Of a stretch of DNA of 64,000 nt, positions 1 through 11,156 are shown in pieces. The stretch's first letter is position 1. Each line of letters opens with the position of its first letter. Origin of the DNA: Salinispora fenicalii (GTDB taxonomy: Bacteria > Actinomycetota > Actinomycetes > Mycobacteriales > Micromonosporaceae); contig NZ_AZWQ01000010.1 in the NCBI RefSeq assembly GCF_000514815.1, forward strand, positions 90,659 to 154,658, read 5' to 3'. Below the pieces are notes generated by a model. The model searched no databases. It was not told the origin of the DNA and was given only the letters and a program-made list of their open reading frames with translations. A program made the position numbers and the translations under genes.

Positions 1-78
1 CACCGCGGGTGGTACGAAGGGCTGACGCGCCGATCGACCGAGCCCCTCTACTACGACCCGTCGTTGGTGCGGGAGGAT
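1..78 (+). CDS. Possible 3' end of an upstream coding region
   Basis: Frame 1 is open from the first base and shows strong G/C preference at third codon positions up to about base 75, with a protein-like tail containing WYEG and LYYDPS. The other two forward frames stop at 24 and 78. Frame 1 itself does not stop until 267, well inside the next gene, so either there is a long overlap, a frame error near base 76, or this is not coding. The product is not recognisable from so little. Confidence 0.25.
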
Positions 79-85
79 AGGCCGT

Positions 86-427
86 GTGGAAGCTCTACGA
101 CTCATCCTCCGCTACATCCACCTGATCGGGTTCGCGCTGTTGCTCGGTGGTGCGACGGTGCAGTACCTCAAGGGCAGGTTCCGGATCAACTCGGCCATGC
201 TCTGGGGTGCGGGGCTCGCGTTGCTGACCGGAATCGGCCTCTCCGCGCCCTTGCGGGACGGGGGTGAGCCGGACCCCGCGAAGCTCGTCACCAAGCTGGC
301 GCTCGCGCTGTTCATCTTCGTCATGGTCTTCTTCTCGCGGAAGCGGGAAGCGGTCAACCGTGGACATTTCCTCGCGATCATCGGGCTGACCCTGGTCAAC
401 GCTGCGGTAGCGGTCTTCTGGCGGTAA
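86..427 (+). CDS. Small four-helix integral membrane protein, unknown function
   Basis: A 113-residue, very hydrophobic protein with about four membrane segments (roughly residues 8-27, 35-52, 66-84 and 92-111) separated by short basic loops such as SRKREA. The start is the GTG at 86, nine bases after a good ribosome site (GGGAGG, 71-76). It stands alone ahead of the nucleoside transporter operon, with 255 bases between them. It resembles the small conserved membrane proteins common in actinomycetes, but no catalytic motif is visible and I assign no function. Confidence 0.8.
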   Translation: MEALRLILRYIHLIGFALLLGGATVQYLKGRFRINSAMLWGAGLALLTGIGLSAPLRDGGEPDPAKLVTKLALALFIFVMVFFSRKREAVNRGHFLAIIGLTLVNAAVAVFWR

Positions 428-444
428 CGTCCGACGGGGGAACC

Positions 445-460
445 TCCCCTGCGGAGGGGA
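445..460 (+). terminator. Small hairpin after the membrane protein gene
   Basis: TCCCCT-GCGG-AGGGGA forms a 6-bp stem just 18 bases after the stop codon at 427. There is no T tract, so this is only a candidate terminator. Confidence 0.3.
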
Positions 461-682
461 ATTCGTCCCACCCCGCGCTCTTTTGACTGGCATGTCGAGA
501 GACCGAAGTACCCAAGGATCACGTCGGGGTAACAGGCACTCAACAGTCACGCATGATTGTGGCCGGGGTAGGTGCCTGGGCGTACGCTCGGCGTCCGGAA
601 CGTGGGACACCGGCGGCACAGTGCAGGCCGGTTCACAAGGGCTGCCACCGCGGATGCGCGGTGCGCAATGGAAGGAGACGTC

Positions 683-1762
683 TTGCGCTCGGTGCGTGGG
701 ATGCGGATCGCCTCGGTCTTCGCGGTGGGTGGCCTCGTGCTGGCCGCCACCGCCTGCGGTGAGGCGCCCGAGGAAGACAACGCCGGTAGCGGCGGCGAGA
801 AGTTCAGTGCCTGCATGGTGACCGACGTCGGCGGGATCGACGACAAGTCCTTCAACACCTCGGCCTGGAAGGGCCTGGAGGCGGCCAAGGACGAAAACAA
901 GGACATCGACATCAAGTACGTCGCGTCGAAGGCCGAGGCGGACTACGAGCCGAACCTGACGCAGTACGTCAACCAGGACTGCGACTTCATCCTCGCCGTC
1001 GGTGGACTGATGGGGGACGCCACTTCCAGGATCGCGGCGGCGAACCCGGACCAGCAGTTCGGCATCGTGGACACGAAGTTGCCGGAGAGCAACGTCTACC
1101 CGATGCAGTTCGACACCGCCCAGGCCGGCTTCCTCGCCGGCTACCTGGCCGCCGGCCTCAGCGAGACCGGCAAGGTGGGCACCTACGGCGGTCTGAAGAT
1201 CCCGCCGGTGACCATCTTCATGGACGGCTACGCCGACGGGGTGGACCGCTACAACGAGGCCAAGGGCAAGAACGTCCAGGTCCTGGGCTGGGACAAGGAA
1301 AGCCAGAACGGCTCGTTCGCCAATGACTTCGTCAAGCAGGACGAGGGCAAGAAGGTCAGCGACGCACTGGTCGCCCAGGGTGCGGACATCATCATGCCGG
1401 TCGCCGGGGGCGCCGGTCTCGGCACCACCGCGGCGGCCCAGGCCTCCGGTGGCAAGTACAACACCATCTGGGTCGACGTCGACGGCTGCGAGAGCACCTC
1501 GAACTGCCCGGCGATCATCACCACGGTGGTGAAGAACATCCCCGGTGCCGTTCAGGAGGCCGTGCTCAAGGCCGCCGCCGGGGAGAAGCTGGAGGCGGAC
1601 CCGGGCTTCACCGGCACGCTGGCCAACGAGGGCGTCTCGCTCGCGCCGTACCACGAGTTCGACAGCAAGATCCCGGCTGAGCTGAAGGCCGAGGTCGACA
1701 AGCTGAAGGCGGACATCGCGGCCGGCCTGATCAAGGTTGAGTCGGAGTCCCAGCCGCAGTGA
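683..1762 (+). CDS. BMP-family nucleoside-binding lipoprotein of an ABC importer
   Basis: A 359-residue substrate-binding lipoprotein of the basic membrane protein (BmpA/PnrA) family, which captures purine or pyrimidine nucleosides outside the cell. The signal peptide ends in a lipobox (LAATAC), so Cys25 would be lipidated. Family marks include VTDVGGIDDKSFN near residue 40 and the GYLAAGLSETGKVGTYGG region. I chose the TTG at 683 because GAAGGAG (671-677) sits five bases upstream; a longer in-frame reading to 572 lacks a ribosome site. It is the first gene of an operon with an ATPase, two permeases, cytidine deaminase and pyrimidine-nucleoside phosphorylase, which supports a nucleoside substrate. 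Confidence 0.9.
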   Translation: MRSVRGMRIASVFAVGGLVLAATACGEAPEEDNAGSGGEKFSACMVTDVGGIDDKSFNTSAWKGLEAAKDENKDIDIKYVASKAEADYEPNLTQYVNQDCDFILAVGGLMGDATSRIAAANPDQQFGIVDTKLPESNVYPMQFDTAQAGFLAGYLAAGLSETGKVGTYGGLKIPPVTIFMDGYADGVDRYNEAKGKNVQVLGWDKESQNGSFANDFVKQDEGKKVSDALVAQGADIIMPVAGGAGLGTTAAAQASGGKYNTIWVDVDGCESTSNCPAIITTVVKNIPGAVQEAVLKAAAGEKLEADPGFTGTLANEGVSLAPYHEFDSKIPAELKAEVDKLKADIAAGLIKVESESQPQ

Positions 1763-1954
1763 GCTGATGCCGGCTCGCCGTGGAGAGGCGCTTAGCCAAG
1801 CTGCTCGGCGAGCGGCACCGCACGACGATCCGGCCGCCCTGGTGCCACGGGACCTCCCGCTGGTGCCGGGGCGGCCGATCGGCTCCACCGACGGGTGCCG
1901 TTGCCGGCGTGCCGGCAACTCCCCGCACCATCGCTTCGTACCCGGGAGGTTGCG

Positions 1955-3546
<1,592 letters not shown>

Positions 3547-3550
<4 letters not shown>

Positions 3551-4860
3551 CCAACGCAGAGTCCGGCTCCCCGGACAAGGAACCGGCGACCGCGGACCAG
3601 GCGGCCAGGATGGCGCTCGACAACACCGAGCGCGCCGAGCCGACGAGTCAGCAGCCACCGGAGCGCCCCGCGCTCGGGCGGCTCTTCGTGGAGAATCTCT
3701 GGGCCGCCAACACCTTCACGGTGACGCTGCTGTCGTTGCTCCTGGCGATGGTCGTCGGCGGGATCCTGATGATCGTCTCCGATCCGGACGTGCTGGGCAC
3801 CTACAGCTACTTCACCGCCCGCCCGGGCGACGCCCTCAACGCCAGCTGGACGTTGGTCAGCGAGGCGTACGCGAACCTGTTCAAGGGTGCGGTCCTCGAC
3901 CCCGACGCGGTCGGCCTCACCGCGGCGCTGAGCCCGATCTCGGAGACGCTGACCTACACCGCCCCGCTGGTCTTCACCGGGCTCTCCGTGGCCCTCGCCT
4001 TCCGTGGTGGCCTGTTCAACATCGGTGCCCAGGGGCAGGCCACGATGGGCGTCATCGCGGCCGGGCTGGCCGGGTTCCTGCTGCCGCTGCCGGCCGGGCT
4101 GCACCTGCTCGTCGCGGTCTTCGCCGGTGCGGTCGGCGGTGCCCTGTGGGGCTTCATTCCGGGGATTCTCAAGGCCCGCACCGGCGCCCACGAGGTGATC
4201 AACACGATCATGCTCAACTACGTCGCGGCGTATTTCCTGGTCTGGCTGATCGTGCAGAACGGGGTTCAGGACCCGAACCGTACGGATGCCATCAGCCGGC
4301 CGGTGGACGCCTCCGCGCAGCTCCCGCGGCTGTTCGGGGACAACCTGCGGGCGCATACCGGAATCATCCTCGCCGTGCTGGTGACCTGGGCGGTCGCCTG
4401 GCTGCTGAATCGGTCGACCCTCGGCTTCGAGCTGCGGGCCGTGGGGAGCAACCCGGCGGCCTCGCGTACCGCCGGCATCAGCGTCACCCGGACCTATGTG
4501 TTGGTCATGGTCTTCGCCGGTGCCCTGGCCGGCCTCGGTGGCTCGCAGATGGTGCTCGGCACCACCGCCGCCGCGTTGACCCCGCTGGTCGTGGCCCAGG
4601 TCGGGTTCGACGGAATTCTGGTGGCGCTCCTCGGCCGGGTGAAGCCGTGGGGCGTGTTGCTCGCCGCACTGCTCTTCGGCGCACTGCAGGCCGGCGGTAA
4701 CCGGATGCAGTCGTACTCGGGGGTCTCGCTGGAACTGGTTACCGTGCTCCAGGCGCTGATCGTCATCTTCATCGCCGCACCGGCTCTGGTGAAGGCGATC
4801 TTCCAGCTTCGAGCCGCCCGGGCCGCCCGGCCGCAGACGAGCCTCGCGAAGGGCTGGTGA
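3547..4860 (+). CDS. Nucleoside ABC importer permease, first subunit
   Basis: A 437-residue inner membrane permease of the BPD_transp_2 type (NupB/YufP-like). The first 50 residues are hydrophilic, followed by eight to ten membrane segments. The stretch [13 protein letters not shown] near residue 150 is the hallmark loop of BMP-system permeases, and [17 protein letters not shown] the likely contact with the ATPase. It starts at the ATG that overlaps the ATPase stop (ATGA) and is itself overlapped by the second permease. It pairs with that protein to form the membrane channel. Confidence 0.92.
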
Positions 4861-6146
4861 CGCGCATGTCCACCATGGCTGTTGACGACGTCGCGGTCGC
4901 CCCGGTCAACGCGGGGTTCTGGACCCGGAACCGGAAGGCCGGCCTGGTGCTGACCGCGCTCGGCCTGCTGGCGGTGTCGCTCTTCACCACGCTCGCCGCC
5001 AGTGAGCCGGCCCGGTTCACCCTCAGCGAGGACGCCAGCGGCGCCGCGTTGAAGATCAACGGTACGGTCGGCGCGGCCCTCTTCGGGGCGGTTGCCCTCG
5101 CCGCCGGCGTGGCGATCCTCGCCGGGCTGCCGACGCGTTGGTTCACCCTCGTGCTCGGTGCCGGCCTGGTCGGCTTCGTGGTGAGCTTCCTCTGCTGGCA
5201 GGTCTCCACCGCGCCGACCGGGCAGAACTTCATGCCCCTGGTCAACATCGTCCGGGGTACCTTCATCTTGGCCCTTCCGTTGATCTTCGGGGCGCTGGCC
5301 GGCGTGCTCTGCGAACGCTCCGGCGTGGTCAACGTGGCTATCGAGGGGCAGTTGCTGATGGGTGCCTTCAGCGGCGCCCTCTTCGGCAGCCTCAGCGGTA
5401 ACCTCTGGGTGGGCCTGGTGGCCGCGGCGATCGGCGGTACCTTCATCTCGCTGCTGCTGGCGGTCTTCGCCATCCGCTACCTGGTGGACCAGGTGGTCAT
5501 GGGGATCGTGCTGAACCTGCTCGCGGTGGGGATCACCGGCTTCCTCTACGAGCGGCTGATGCAGCCCGACCCGGCGAAGTACAACAGCGCCCCACGGTTC
5601 AGCGACTGGGAGATCCCGCTGCTGTCGGAGATTCCGGTGCTCGGGCCGGCGCTGTTCGCCGGCAACATCTTCCTTTACCTGGGTCTCCTCCTGGTCCTGG
5701 TGATTCACATCGGGCTGTTCCGCACCCGGTGGGGCCTGCGCACTCGTTCGGTCGGTGAGCACCCGACCGCCGCCGACACCCTCGGCGTCCGGGTGCTGCG
5801 GCTGCGCTACCGCAATGTGCTGCTGGCGGGGGCGGTCGCCGGCATCGGTGGTGCGTCGTACACGCTCGCCCTCTTCTCGTTCACCAAGAATATGATCGGC
5901 GGCAAGGGCTTCATCGCTCTGGCGGCGCTGATCTTTGGCCGGTGGAGCCCGACCGGCGCGCTGCTGGCGGCGCTCTTCTTCGGCTTCGCTGACCAGCTCG
6001 CCACCTACCTGAGCGCGATCAACAGCACCATCCCGAGTCAGTTCCTGGCGATGCTGCCGTACCTGGCGACGATCCTGGCGGTAGCGGGGCTGGTGGGTCG
6101 GGTCCGGGCGCCGGCCGCCGATGGAAAGCCGTACATCAAGGGTTGA
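4857..6146 (+). CDS. Nucleoside ABC importer permease, second subunit
   Basis: A 429-residue permease of the same superfamily (NupC/YufQ-like), with the hallmark CERSGVVNVAIEGQLLMGA near residue 150 and the late GGASYTLALF and GGKGFIALAALIFGRW segments. About ten membrane helices. The GTG at 4857 overlaps the preceding stop (GTGA); an ATG three codons on (4866) is also possible. Translational coupling to the first permease fits a heterodimeric channel. The stop overlaps the start of the deaminase. Confidence 0.92.
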   Translation: MTRMSTMAVDDVAVAPVNAGFWTRNRKAGLVLTALGLLAVSLFTTLAASEPARFTLSEDASGAALKINGTVGAALFGAVALAAGVAILAGLPTRWFTLVLGAGLVGFVVSFLCWQVSTAPTGQNFMPLVNIVRGTFILALPLIFGALAGVLCERSGVVNVAIEGQLLMGAFSGALFGSLSGNLWVGLVAAAIGGTFISLLLAVFAIRYLVDQVVMGIVLNLLAVGITGFLYERLMQPDPAKYNSAPRFSDWEIPLLSEIPVLGPALFAGNIFLYLGLLLVLVIHIGLFRTRWGLRTRSVGEHPTAADTLGVRVLRLRYRNVLLAGAVAGIGGASYTLALFSFTKNMIGGKGFIALAALIFGRWSPTGALLAALFFGFADQLATYLSAINSTIPSQFLAMLPYLATILAVAGLVGRVRAPAADGKPYIKG

Positions 6147-6862
6147 TGGGACGCCAGATGGAGATCGACTGGGAGCGGCTGCGCGCCGCGGCGACCGAGG
6201 TGATGCGGCACGCGTACGTGCCGTACTCGAAGTTTCCGGTAGGGGCGGCCGCCCTGGTTGACGATGGTCGCGTCGTGGTCGGCTGCAACGTGGAGAACGC
6301 GTCGTACGGCATGGTGCTCTGCGCCGAGTGCGGCGTGATCTCCGCACTGCACGCCACCGGTGGCGGGCGGATCACCGCGCTCTCCTGCGTTGACGCCACC
6401 GGGGAGCCGCTGATGCCGTGCGGGCGGTGCCGGCAGCTGCTCTGGGAGCACGGTGGCCCGGAGTGCCTGATCGAGGCGAAGGGCGGCGCGCTGCGGATGG
6501 CCGAGCTGCTGCCGCACGCCTTCGACGCGGCGGATCTGGAGGCGGTGACCGGGGAGGACCCGGTTCCGGTGGTGCCGGAGCGGCTGGCTGCCTGGCGGGG
6601 ACGCGGGACGGTCTTCGTGCACCCGGACCTGTCGGCGGGGCAGCAGGTGTGGACGGCGTACTGGGAACGCTCGGCGGGGGAGGCCGGAGACGGCGAGACC
6701 GGCGTTCTGGAGGAGGGGCCGAGCTGGGACGATCCAGCGGAGGCGATCACCTGGGGGCTGGCCCGGGTGCCCCGGGTCGTGGTGGTGGACGCGGCCGGCA
6801 CGATCTTCTGGGCGGGTGAAGGCGAGCCGCCGTTGGAGATCCCGATCCGGTGGCCGGGCTGA
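6146..6862 (+). CDS. cdd: Cytidine deaminase with an extra C-terminal domain
   Basis: Converts cytidine and deoxycytidine to uridine and deoxyuridine. Residues 1-130 form a complete homotetrameric-type deaminase: the zinc site is CAECGV (with the catalytic Glu) and PCGRCR, and NVENASYG binds the nucleoside. Family members are usually about 130-140 residues, but this protein has 238: roughly 100 further residues contain WRGRGTVFVHP, a Trp-rich segment and a final EIPIRWPG. I cannot assign that domain. The ATG at 6146 overlaps the permease stop and has AAGGG at 6137-6141. The position between importer and phosphorylase fits salvage of imported pyrimidine nucleosides. Confidence 0.92.
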   Translation: MGRQMEIDWERLRAAATEVMRHAYVPYSKFPVGAAALVDDGRVVVGCNVENASYGMVLCAECGVISALHATGGGRITALSCVDATGEPLMPCGRCRQLLWEHGGPECLIEAKGGALRMAELLPHAFDAADLEAVTGEDPVPVVPERLAAWRGRGTVFVHPDLSAGQQVWTAYWERSAGEAGDGETGVLEEGPSWDDPAEAITWGLARVPRVVVVDAAGTIFWAGEGEPPLEIPIRWPG

Positions 6863-6953
6863 GCGTACGGGCCGAGGGCCGACCAACGGCGGGACACAGC
6901 GGAGCGTGCGGGTGCGCAGCCCGGGCCGAGAACGTGGGGGAAAGGGTAGTCTC

Positions 6954-8234
6954 ATGGCGGAATTTGCAACGGTTGATGTCATTCGGGCCAAGCGGGACGG
7001 CGCGGTCCTCTCCGACGCACAGGTTGACTGGGTGGTGGACGCCTACACCCGGGGCCAGGTAGCGGACGAGCAGATGGCCGCGCTCGCGATGGCGATCCTG
7101 CTGAACGGGATGACCGCGCCGGAGATCGCCCGATGGACCGCGGCGATGATCGCCAGCGGAGAGCGGCTGGACCTGTCGGCGGTTGATCGGCCGACGGTCG
7201 ACAAGCACTCAACCGGCGGTGTCGGAGACAAGATCACCCTGCCGTTGACTCCGTTGGTGGCGGCCTGTGGTGCGGCGGTGCCGCAGCTCAGCGGTCGGGG
7301 CCTCGGGCACACCGGCGGCACGCTGGACAAGCTGGAATCCATTCCGGGCTGGCGGGCATCGCTTCGCAACGAGGAGTTCATCGCCCAGCTGCGCGGCGTC
7401 GGCGCGGCAATCTGCGCGGCCGGTGCCGGTCTCGCGCCGGCCGACCGCAAGCTGTACGCGTTGCGGGACGTGACCGGCACGGTGGAGGCCATCCCGCTGA
7501 TCGCCAGCTCGATCATGAGCAAGAAGATCGCCGAGGGTACTGGCGCTCTGGTGCTCGATGTCAAGGTCGGTTCAGGTGCGTTCATGAAGTCGGTCGACCA
7601 GGCCCGGCAACTGGCCCGTACCATGGTCGAGTTGGGCGGCGCGCACGGCGTCCGCACGGTCGCCCTGCTGACCGACATGTCCACCCCGTTGGGGCTGGCC
7701 ATCGGCAACGCGGTCGAGGTGACCGAATCCGTGGAGGTACTGGCGGGCGGCGGACCGGCCGACGTGGTCGAGCTGACCCTGGCCCTGGCCCGCGAGATGC
7801 TGGACGCGGCCGGGCTACCGGACGCTGACCCGGCGGCGGCGTTGCGCGACGGCCGGGCGATGGATGCCTGGCGGGCGATGCTCCGGGCCCAGGGCGGGGA
7901 CCCGGATGCCCCGCTGCCCACCGCGCCGGAGGTCGAGGTGGTCCGCGCTGACGAAAGCGGTGTGGTGGCCCAGATCGACGCGTACGGAATGGGGGTGGCC
8001 GCCTGGCGGCTCGGTGCCGGACGGGCCCGCAAGGAGGACGCGGTGTCTGCGCCGGCGGGGGTGCTGCTGCACAAGCGCCCCGGTGATCCGGTCCGGGCTG
8101 GTGATCCCCTCTTTGAGCTGCGGGCCGAGCACGCCGACCGGATCCCGGCGGCCCGGAAGGAGGCGGTGCAGGCGGTACGGATCGCAGCGTCCGCACCGGA
8201 ACAACAGCCGCTGGTGCTGGAACGAATCAGCTGA
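6954..8234 (+). CDS. deoA: Thymidine / pyrimidine-nucleoside phosphorylase
   Basis: Cleaves thymidine, deoxyuridine or uridine with phosphate to give the base and (deoxy)ribose-1-phosphate. The protein has 426 residues, normal for the family, with the class signature SGRGLGHTGGTLDKLES near residue 115, the phosphate loop KHSTGGVGDK near 85, and a C-terminal domain closed by HKRPGDPVRAGDPLFEL. The start is the ATG at 6954 behind a GGGGGAAAGGG ribosome site. The 91-base gap after cdd suggests it is still in the importer operon. It supplies deoxyribose phosphate for the deoC enzyme encoded at 27.7 kb. Confidence 0.93.
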   Translation: MAEFATVDVIRAKRDGAVLSDAQVDWVVDAYTRGQVADEQMAALAMAILLNGMTAPEIARWTAAMIASGERLDLSAVDRPTVDKHSTGGVGDKITLPLTPLVAACGAAVPQLSGRGLGHTGGTLDKLESIPGWRASLRNEEFIAQLRGVGAAICAAGAGLAPADRKLYALRDVTGTVEAIPLIASSIMSKKIAEGTGALVLDVKVGSGAFMKSVDQARQLARTMVELGGAHGVRTVALLTDMSTPLGLAIGNAVEVTESVEVLAGGGPADVVELTLALAREMLDAAGLPDADPAAALRDGRAMDAWRAMLRAQGGDPDAPLPTAPEVEVVRADESGVVAQIDAYGMGVAAWRLGAGRARKEDAVSAPAGVLLHKRPGDPVRAGDPLFELRAEHADRIPAARKEAVQAVRIAASAPEQQPLVLERIS

Positions 8235-8325
8235 CCGTCCGTTCCGTTCCCTTCGGCGGAGGGATATTCTGCCTGGCCAGGAGGACGTTCCGGCCAGCCA
8301 GTCCGAACAGACGAGGATAACCGTC

Positions 8326-9006
8326 GTGGCGGTACCTGCCCCAAACCCCCGAATGGTGCGTGCGGCCAGCCTGGAGGAGTTGTCTCGGCTGGGTCTGCCA
8401 TTGCCGCCGGCGCACTTTCCCCTGGTGTGGGAGCCGGGCGATGAGATCGAGTTGCGCCCGACCGGCGAGATCGAGACGCGGGTCGCGGTGCTGCACCTCA
8501 TCCTGGCCCGCTGTTTCGGCATGCCGCCGCAGGCGGCCATGAGCTGGCTGCTCGCCTCGCATCTGGTGGAGACGGTCACCCCGCCGGAGTGGCAGTTCGT
8601 TACCGGCGGCAAGGGTGATCACCGCTCGTTCGTGCTGCACTACGACGCGTTGTACGCCCTGGCCTGGGTGCTCGGCCTAACCCGGCAGTTGGACCCGACG
8701 CTGCCGGTGGATGAGCGGCTGGTGGAGCGGATGCCGAACATTCTGGCCGGTGAGACGATGTGGCGCTGGCGGTCGCGGACCCTCACCGCCCCCCGGGATC
8801 CGGCGGACGCGGCGGCCCTGCTTGACCTGCACTACTGCCTGGACTGGGCTTATCTCGAGGTGGAGCACGCCCACCGAACCCTGCCCGGCCTGGTGGACGC
8901 CAATGCGATCGGGCAGCGTCGGTGGGCTTTGGAGTGGGCAGTGGTCCTCCGGGGCCCCTACCATGACGAGCCCCCCGGTTGGGAAGAGGTGGATCTCTCC
9001 ACCTAG
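8326..9006 (+). CDS. DUF4272-type protein of unknown function
   Basis: A 226-residue soluble protein resembling the DUF4272 family: the RVAVLHLILARC stretch, AMSWLLASHLVETVTPPEWQF and the paired acidic-aromatic blocks HYDALYALAWVLGL and LHYCLDWAYLEVEHAH are typical. The function of the family is not known to me. The GTG at 8326 follows a GAGG at 8312-8315; an ATG at 8353 is a weaker alternative. It lies 91 bases after deoA on the same strand. Its stop codon is interlocked with that of the convergent methyltransferase gene. Confidence 0.75.
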   Translation: MAVPAPNPRMVRAASLEELSRLGLPLPPAHFPLVWEPGDEIELRPTGEIETRVAVLHLILARCFGMPPQAAMSWLLASHLVETVTPPEWQFVTGGKGDHRSFVLHYDALYALAWVLGLTRQLDPTLPVDERLVERMPNILAGETMWRWRSRTLTAPRDPADAAALLDLHYCLDWAYLEVEHAHRTLPGLVDANAIGQRRWALEWAVVLRGPYHDEPPGWEEVDLST

Positions 9007-9890
9007 CGGCGGCGGTGGACGCCGAGCCGGACGGCCACGGTCACCTCGACCGGGTCGGGCAGGGCAGCGATCTGTTCGGCGAGCCCGGCTGGATCGGTAT
9101 GCCAGGCGCTGGGTCCCATCCCGACCAGGGCGGCGATCTCCGGGCGGGTCAACGTCAACCGGCTTCGGTGTTCGGTCTCCGACTCGGTGGCGAAGTGCTC
9201 TCCGAGGCGCCCGGCCACCCGGTCGGGCTTCGCCGGATCTACCCGGAGCAGGCCGAGTGCGCCGACCAACTCGGTGAGGTGGTCGGCGGCCGGCGTGACG
9301 ACCAGCAGCGCGCCGGCCGGATCGAGTACCCGGTGAAACTCCGCTCCGTTGCGCGGGGCGAAGACGTTCAACAACACGGCGACTGACGCGTCGGGCAGCG
9401 GTAGCTGCTGCCAGGTGTCGGCCAGCGCCGCCCCGGCTCGGCTGTGTGCGCGGGCCGCGCGACGTAGCGCCGGCTTCGACACGTCCAGGGTCAGGCCGAC
9501 GGCGTCCGGCAGCGCCGCCAGCACCGCGGCGAGGTGCCAGCCGGTGCCGCCACCGGGCTCAACCACCAGGGGGTACGCCGCGGTGGTCGCCCCGGGCTGG
9601 GGATGCGCGGCGCGGTAGCGGGTGGCGGCGACCGCGGCTGCTTCGGCCAGCGCCCGGGAAATCAGGTCGTAGTGACCGGCGGCGAGGAATTCGGCGCGGG
9701 CGGCGACCATCTCGCTGCTGTCCCCGACGTGTGGTGCCCGGCCGGCCAGGAGGTTCACATAGCCCTGCCGGGCCACATCGAAGCTGTGTCGGCGCGGGCA
9801 GGCCAGCGTTTGGGCGGTGCCAGCGGTCGCCTCGGCCAGCGGTAGGGCGCAGATTGGGCAGCACAGCCGGTGGCGGATGCGGGGATCCAT
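9003..9890 (-). CDS. RlmA-like 23S rRNA (guanine-N1) methyltransferase
   Basis: A 295-residue SAM-dependent methyltransferase. The N-terminus has a zinc knuckle, CPIC near residue 11 and CPRRH about 20 residues later, as in RlmA(I)/RlmA(II) (RrmA, TlrB), followed by FDVARQGYVNLL, a well-conserved stretch of that group. The SAM site is EPGGGTGWHLAAVL near residue 110, and NVFAPRN is the motif before the catalytic loop. Some RlmA(II) homologues protect against macrolides; here there is no biosynthetic neighbour, so housekeeping modification of helix 35 guanines is more likely. The last four bases overlap the stop of the DUF4272 gene. Confidence 0.8.
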   Translation of the reverse strand: MDPRIRHRLCCPICALPLAEATAGTAQTLACPRRHSFDVARQGYVNLLAGRAPHVGDSSEMVAARAEFLAAGHYDLISRALAEAAAVAATRYRAAHPQPGATTAAYPLVVEPGGGTGWHLAAVLAALPDAVGLTLDVSKPALRRAARAHSRAGAALADTWQQLPLPDASVAVLLNVFAPRNGAEFHRVLDPAGALLVVTPAADHLTELVGALGLLRVDPAKPDRVAGRLGEHFATESETEHRSRLTLTRPEIAALVGMGPSAWHTDPAGLAEQIAALPDPVEVTVAVRLGVHRRR

Positions 9891-10061
9891 GTCGGGCTCC
9901 GGGCCGGTCGGTGGCGGGCCGGGCGGTCACCCGGTGGACCGGCATCCTACCGACCCGGCTGCCGTGTCGATCACTGCCGCGCCCGGCTGACGGGCGTGAG
10001 CCGGGCAACGCGCCGCCGGGTCTGACGCTGCGCAGGCGCCGGGGCCGACTAGGGTCTGACC

Positions 10062-11156
10062 ATGGTCGCCACTATCCGGTACGAGGACATCGTCCAGGCC
10101 CCCAAGGCGTTGCTGCACGATCACCTAGACGGTGGCCTGCGACCAGCGACGGTCGTCGAGCTGGCCGCTGAGGCGGGGCACGAGTTGCCGACGACCGACC
10201 CGGAGGCGTTGGGCCACTGGTTCGTTGACGCGGCCAGCTCCGGCTCGTTGGAGCGGTATCTGGAGACTTTCGCGCACACCGTTCAGGTCATGCAGACCGC
10301 CTCGGCGCTGCGGCGGGTGGCCCGGGAGTGCGCGCTGGACCTGGCGGCCGATGGTGTCGTCTACGCGGAGGTTCGGTTCGCGCCGGAGCTGCACCTGGAG
10401 CGGGGCCTAAGCCTGGACGAGGTGGTCGCGGCGGTGATCGCCGGTTTCGCCGAGGGCAGCGACCTCGCCGCGGCGCAGGGTACGCCGATTCGGGTCGGCA
10501 CGCTGCTGACCGCCATGCGGCACGCCGCCCGCTCACAGGAGATCGCCGAACTGGCCGTGCGGCATCGGGACATCGGTGTCGTGGGCTTCGACATCGCCGG
10601 GGCCGAGGCCGGCTTCCCGCCCACCCGGCACCTGGATGCCTTCGAGTACCTGCAGCGGGAGAACTTCCACTTCACGATCCACGCTGGTGAGGCGTTCGGG
10701 CTGCCGTCGATCTGGCAGGCCATTCAGTGGTGCGGAGCGGATCGGCTCGGCCACGGGGTGCGGATTGTGGATGACATCACGCCTGGGCCGGAGCCGGTGC
10801 TTGGTCGGCTGGCCGCCTACGTGCGCGATAAGCGGATTCCGTTGGAGCTGTGTCCCTCGTCGAACGTGCAGACCGGAGCGGCCCCCTCGATCGCCGACCA
10901 TCCGATCGGGCTGCTGCGGGATCTGCGGTTCCGGGTCACGGTCAACACCGACAACCGGCTGATGAGCGGCACCTCCATGTCGCGGGAGATGGCTTTGTTG
11001 GTGGACGCGTTTGGGTACGGCTGGCGGGAACTGCAGTGGCTGACGATTAATGCCATGAAGAGCGCCTTCATCCCGTTCGACCAGCGGCTACAGATTATCG
11101 ATGAGGTGATCAAGCCGGCGTACGGGCGGTTGTTGACCAGTACCGGGCAGTCGTAG
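10062..11156 (+). CDS. add: Adenosine deaminase
   Basis: Deaminates adenosine and deoxyadenosine to (deoxy)inosine. 364 residues. Metal and catalytic residues are all visible: [12 protein letters not shown] near residue 18 (HxH), [10 protein letters not shown] near 205 (His and Glu), [10 protein letters not shown] near 228, and [13 protein letters not shown] near 297 (the Asp of the zinc site). The start ATG at 10062 matches the usual N-terminus. It is divergent from the methyltransferase gene, with 171 bases between. It is functionally linked to the nucleoside importer operon but transcribed on its own. Confidence 0.93.
   Translation: MVATIRYEDIVQAPKALLHDHLDGGLRPATVVELAAEAGHELPTTDPEALGHWFVDAASSGSLERYLETFAHTVQVMQTASALRRVARECALDLAADGVVYAEVRFAPELHLERGLSLDEVVAAVIAGFAEGSDLAAAQGTPIRVGTLLTAMRHAARSQEIAELAVRHRDIGVVGFDIAGAEAGFPPTRHLDAFEYLQRENFHFTIHAGEAFGLPSIWQAIQWCGADRLGHGVRIVDDITPGPEPVLGRLAAYVRDKRIPLELCPSSNVQTGAAPSIADHPIGLLRDLRFRVTVNTDNRLMSGTSMSREMALLVDAFGYGWRELQWLTINAMKSAFIPFDQRLQIIDEVIKPAYGRLLTSTGQS

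Noticed and set aside
4494..6347. 617-residue open frame on the minus strand
   Set aside because: Antisense to two genuine permeases and the deaminase; Arg/Gln-rich without any motif.
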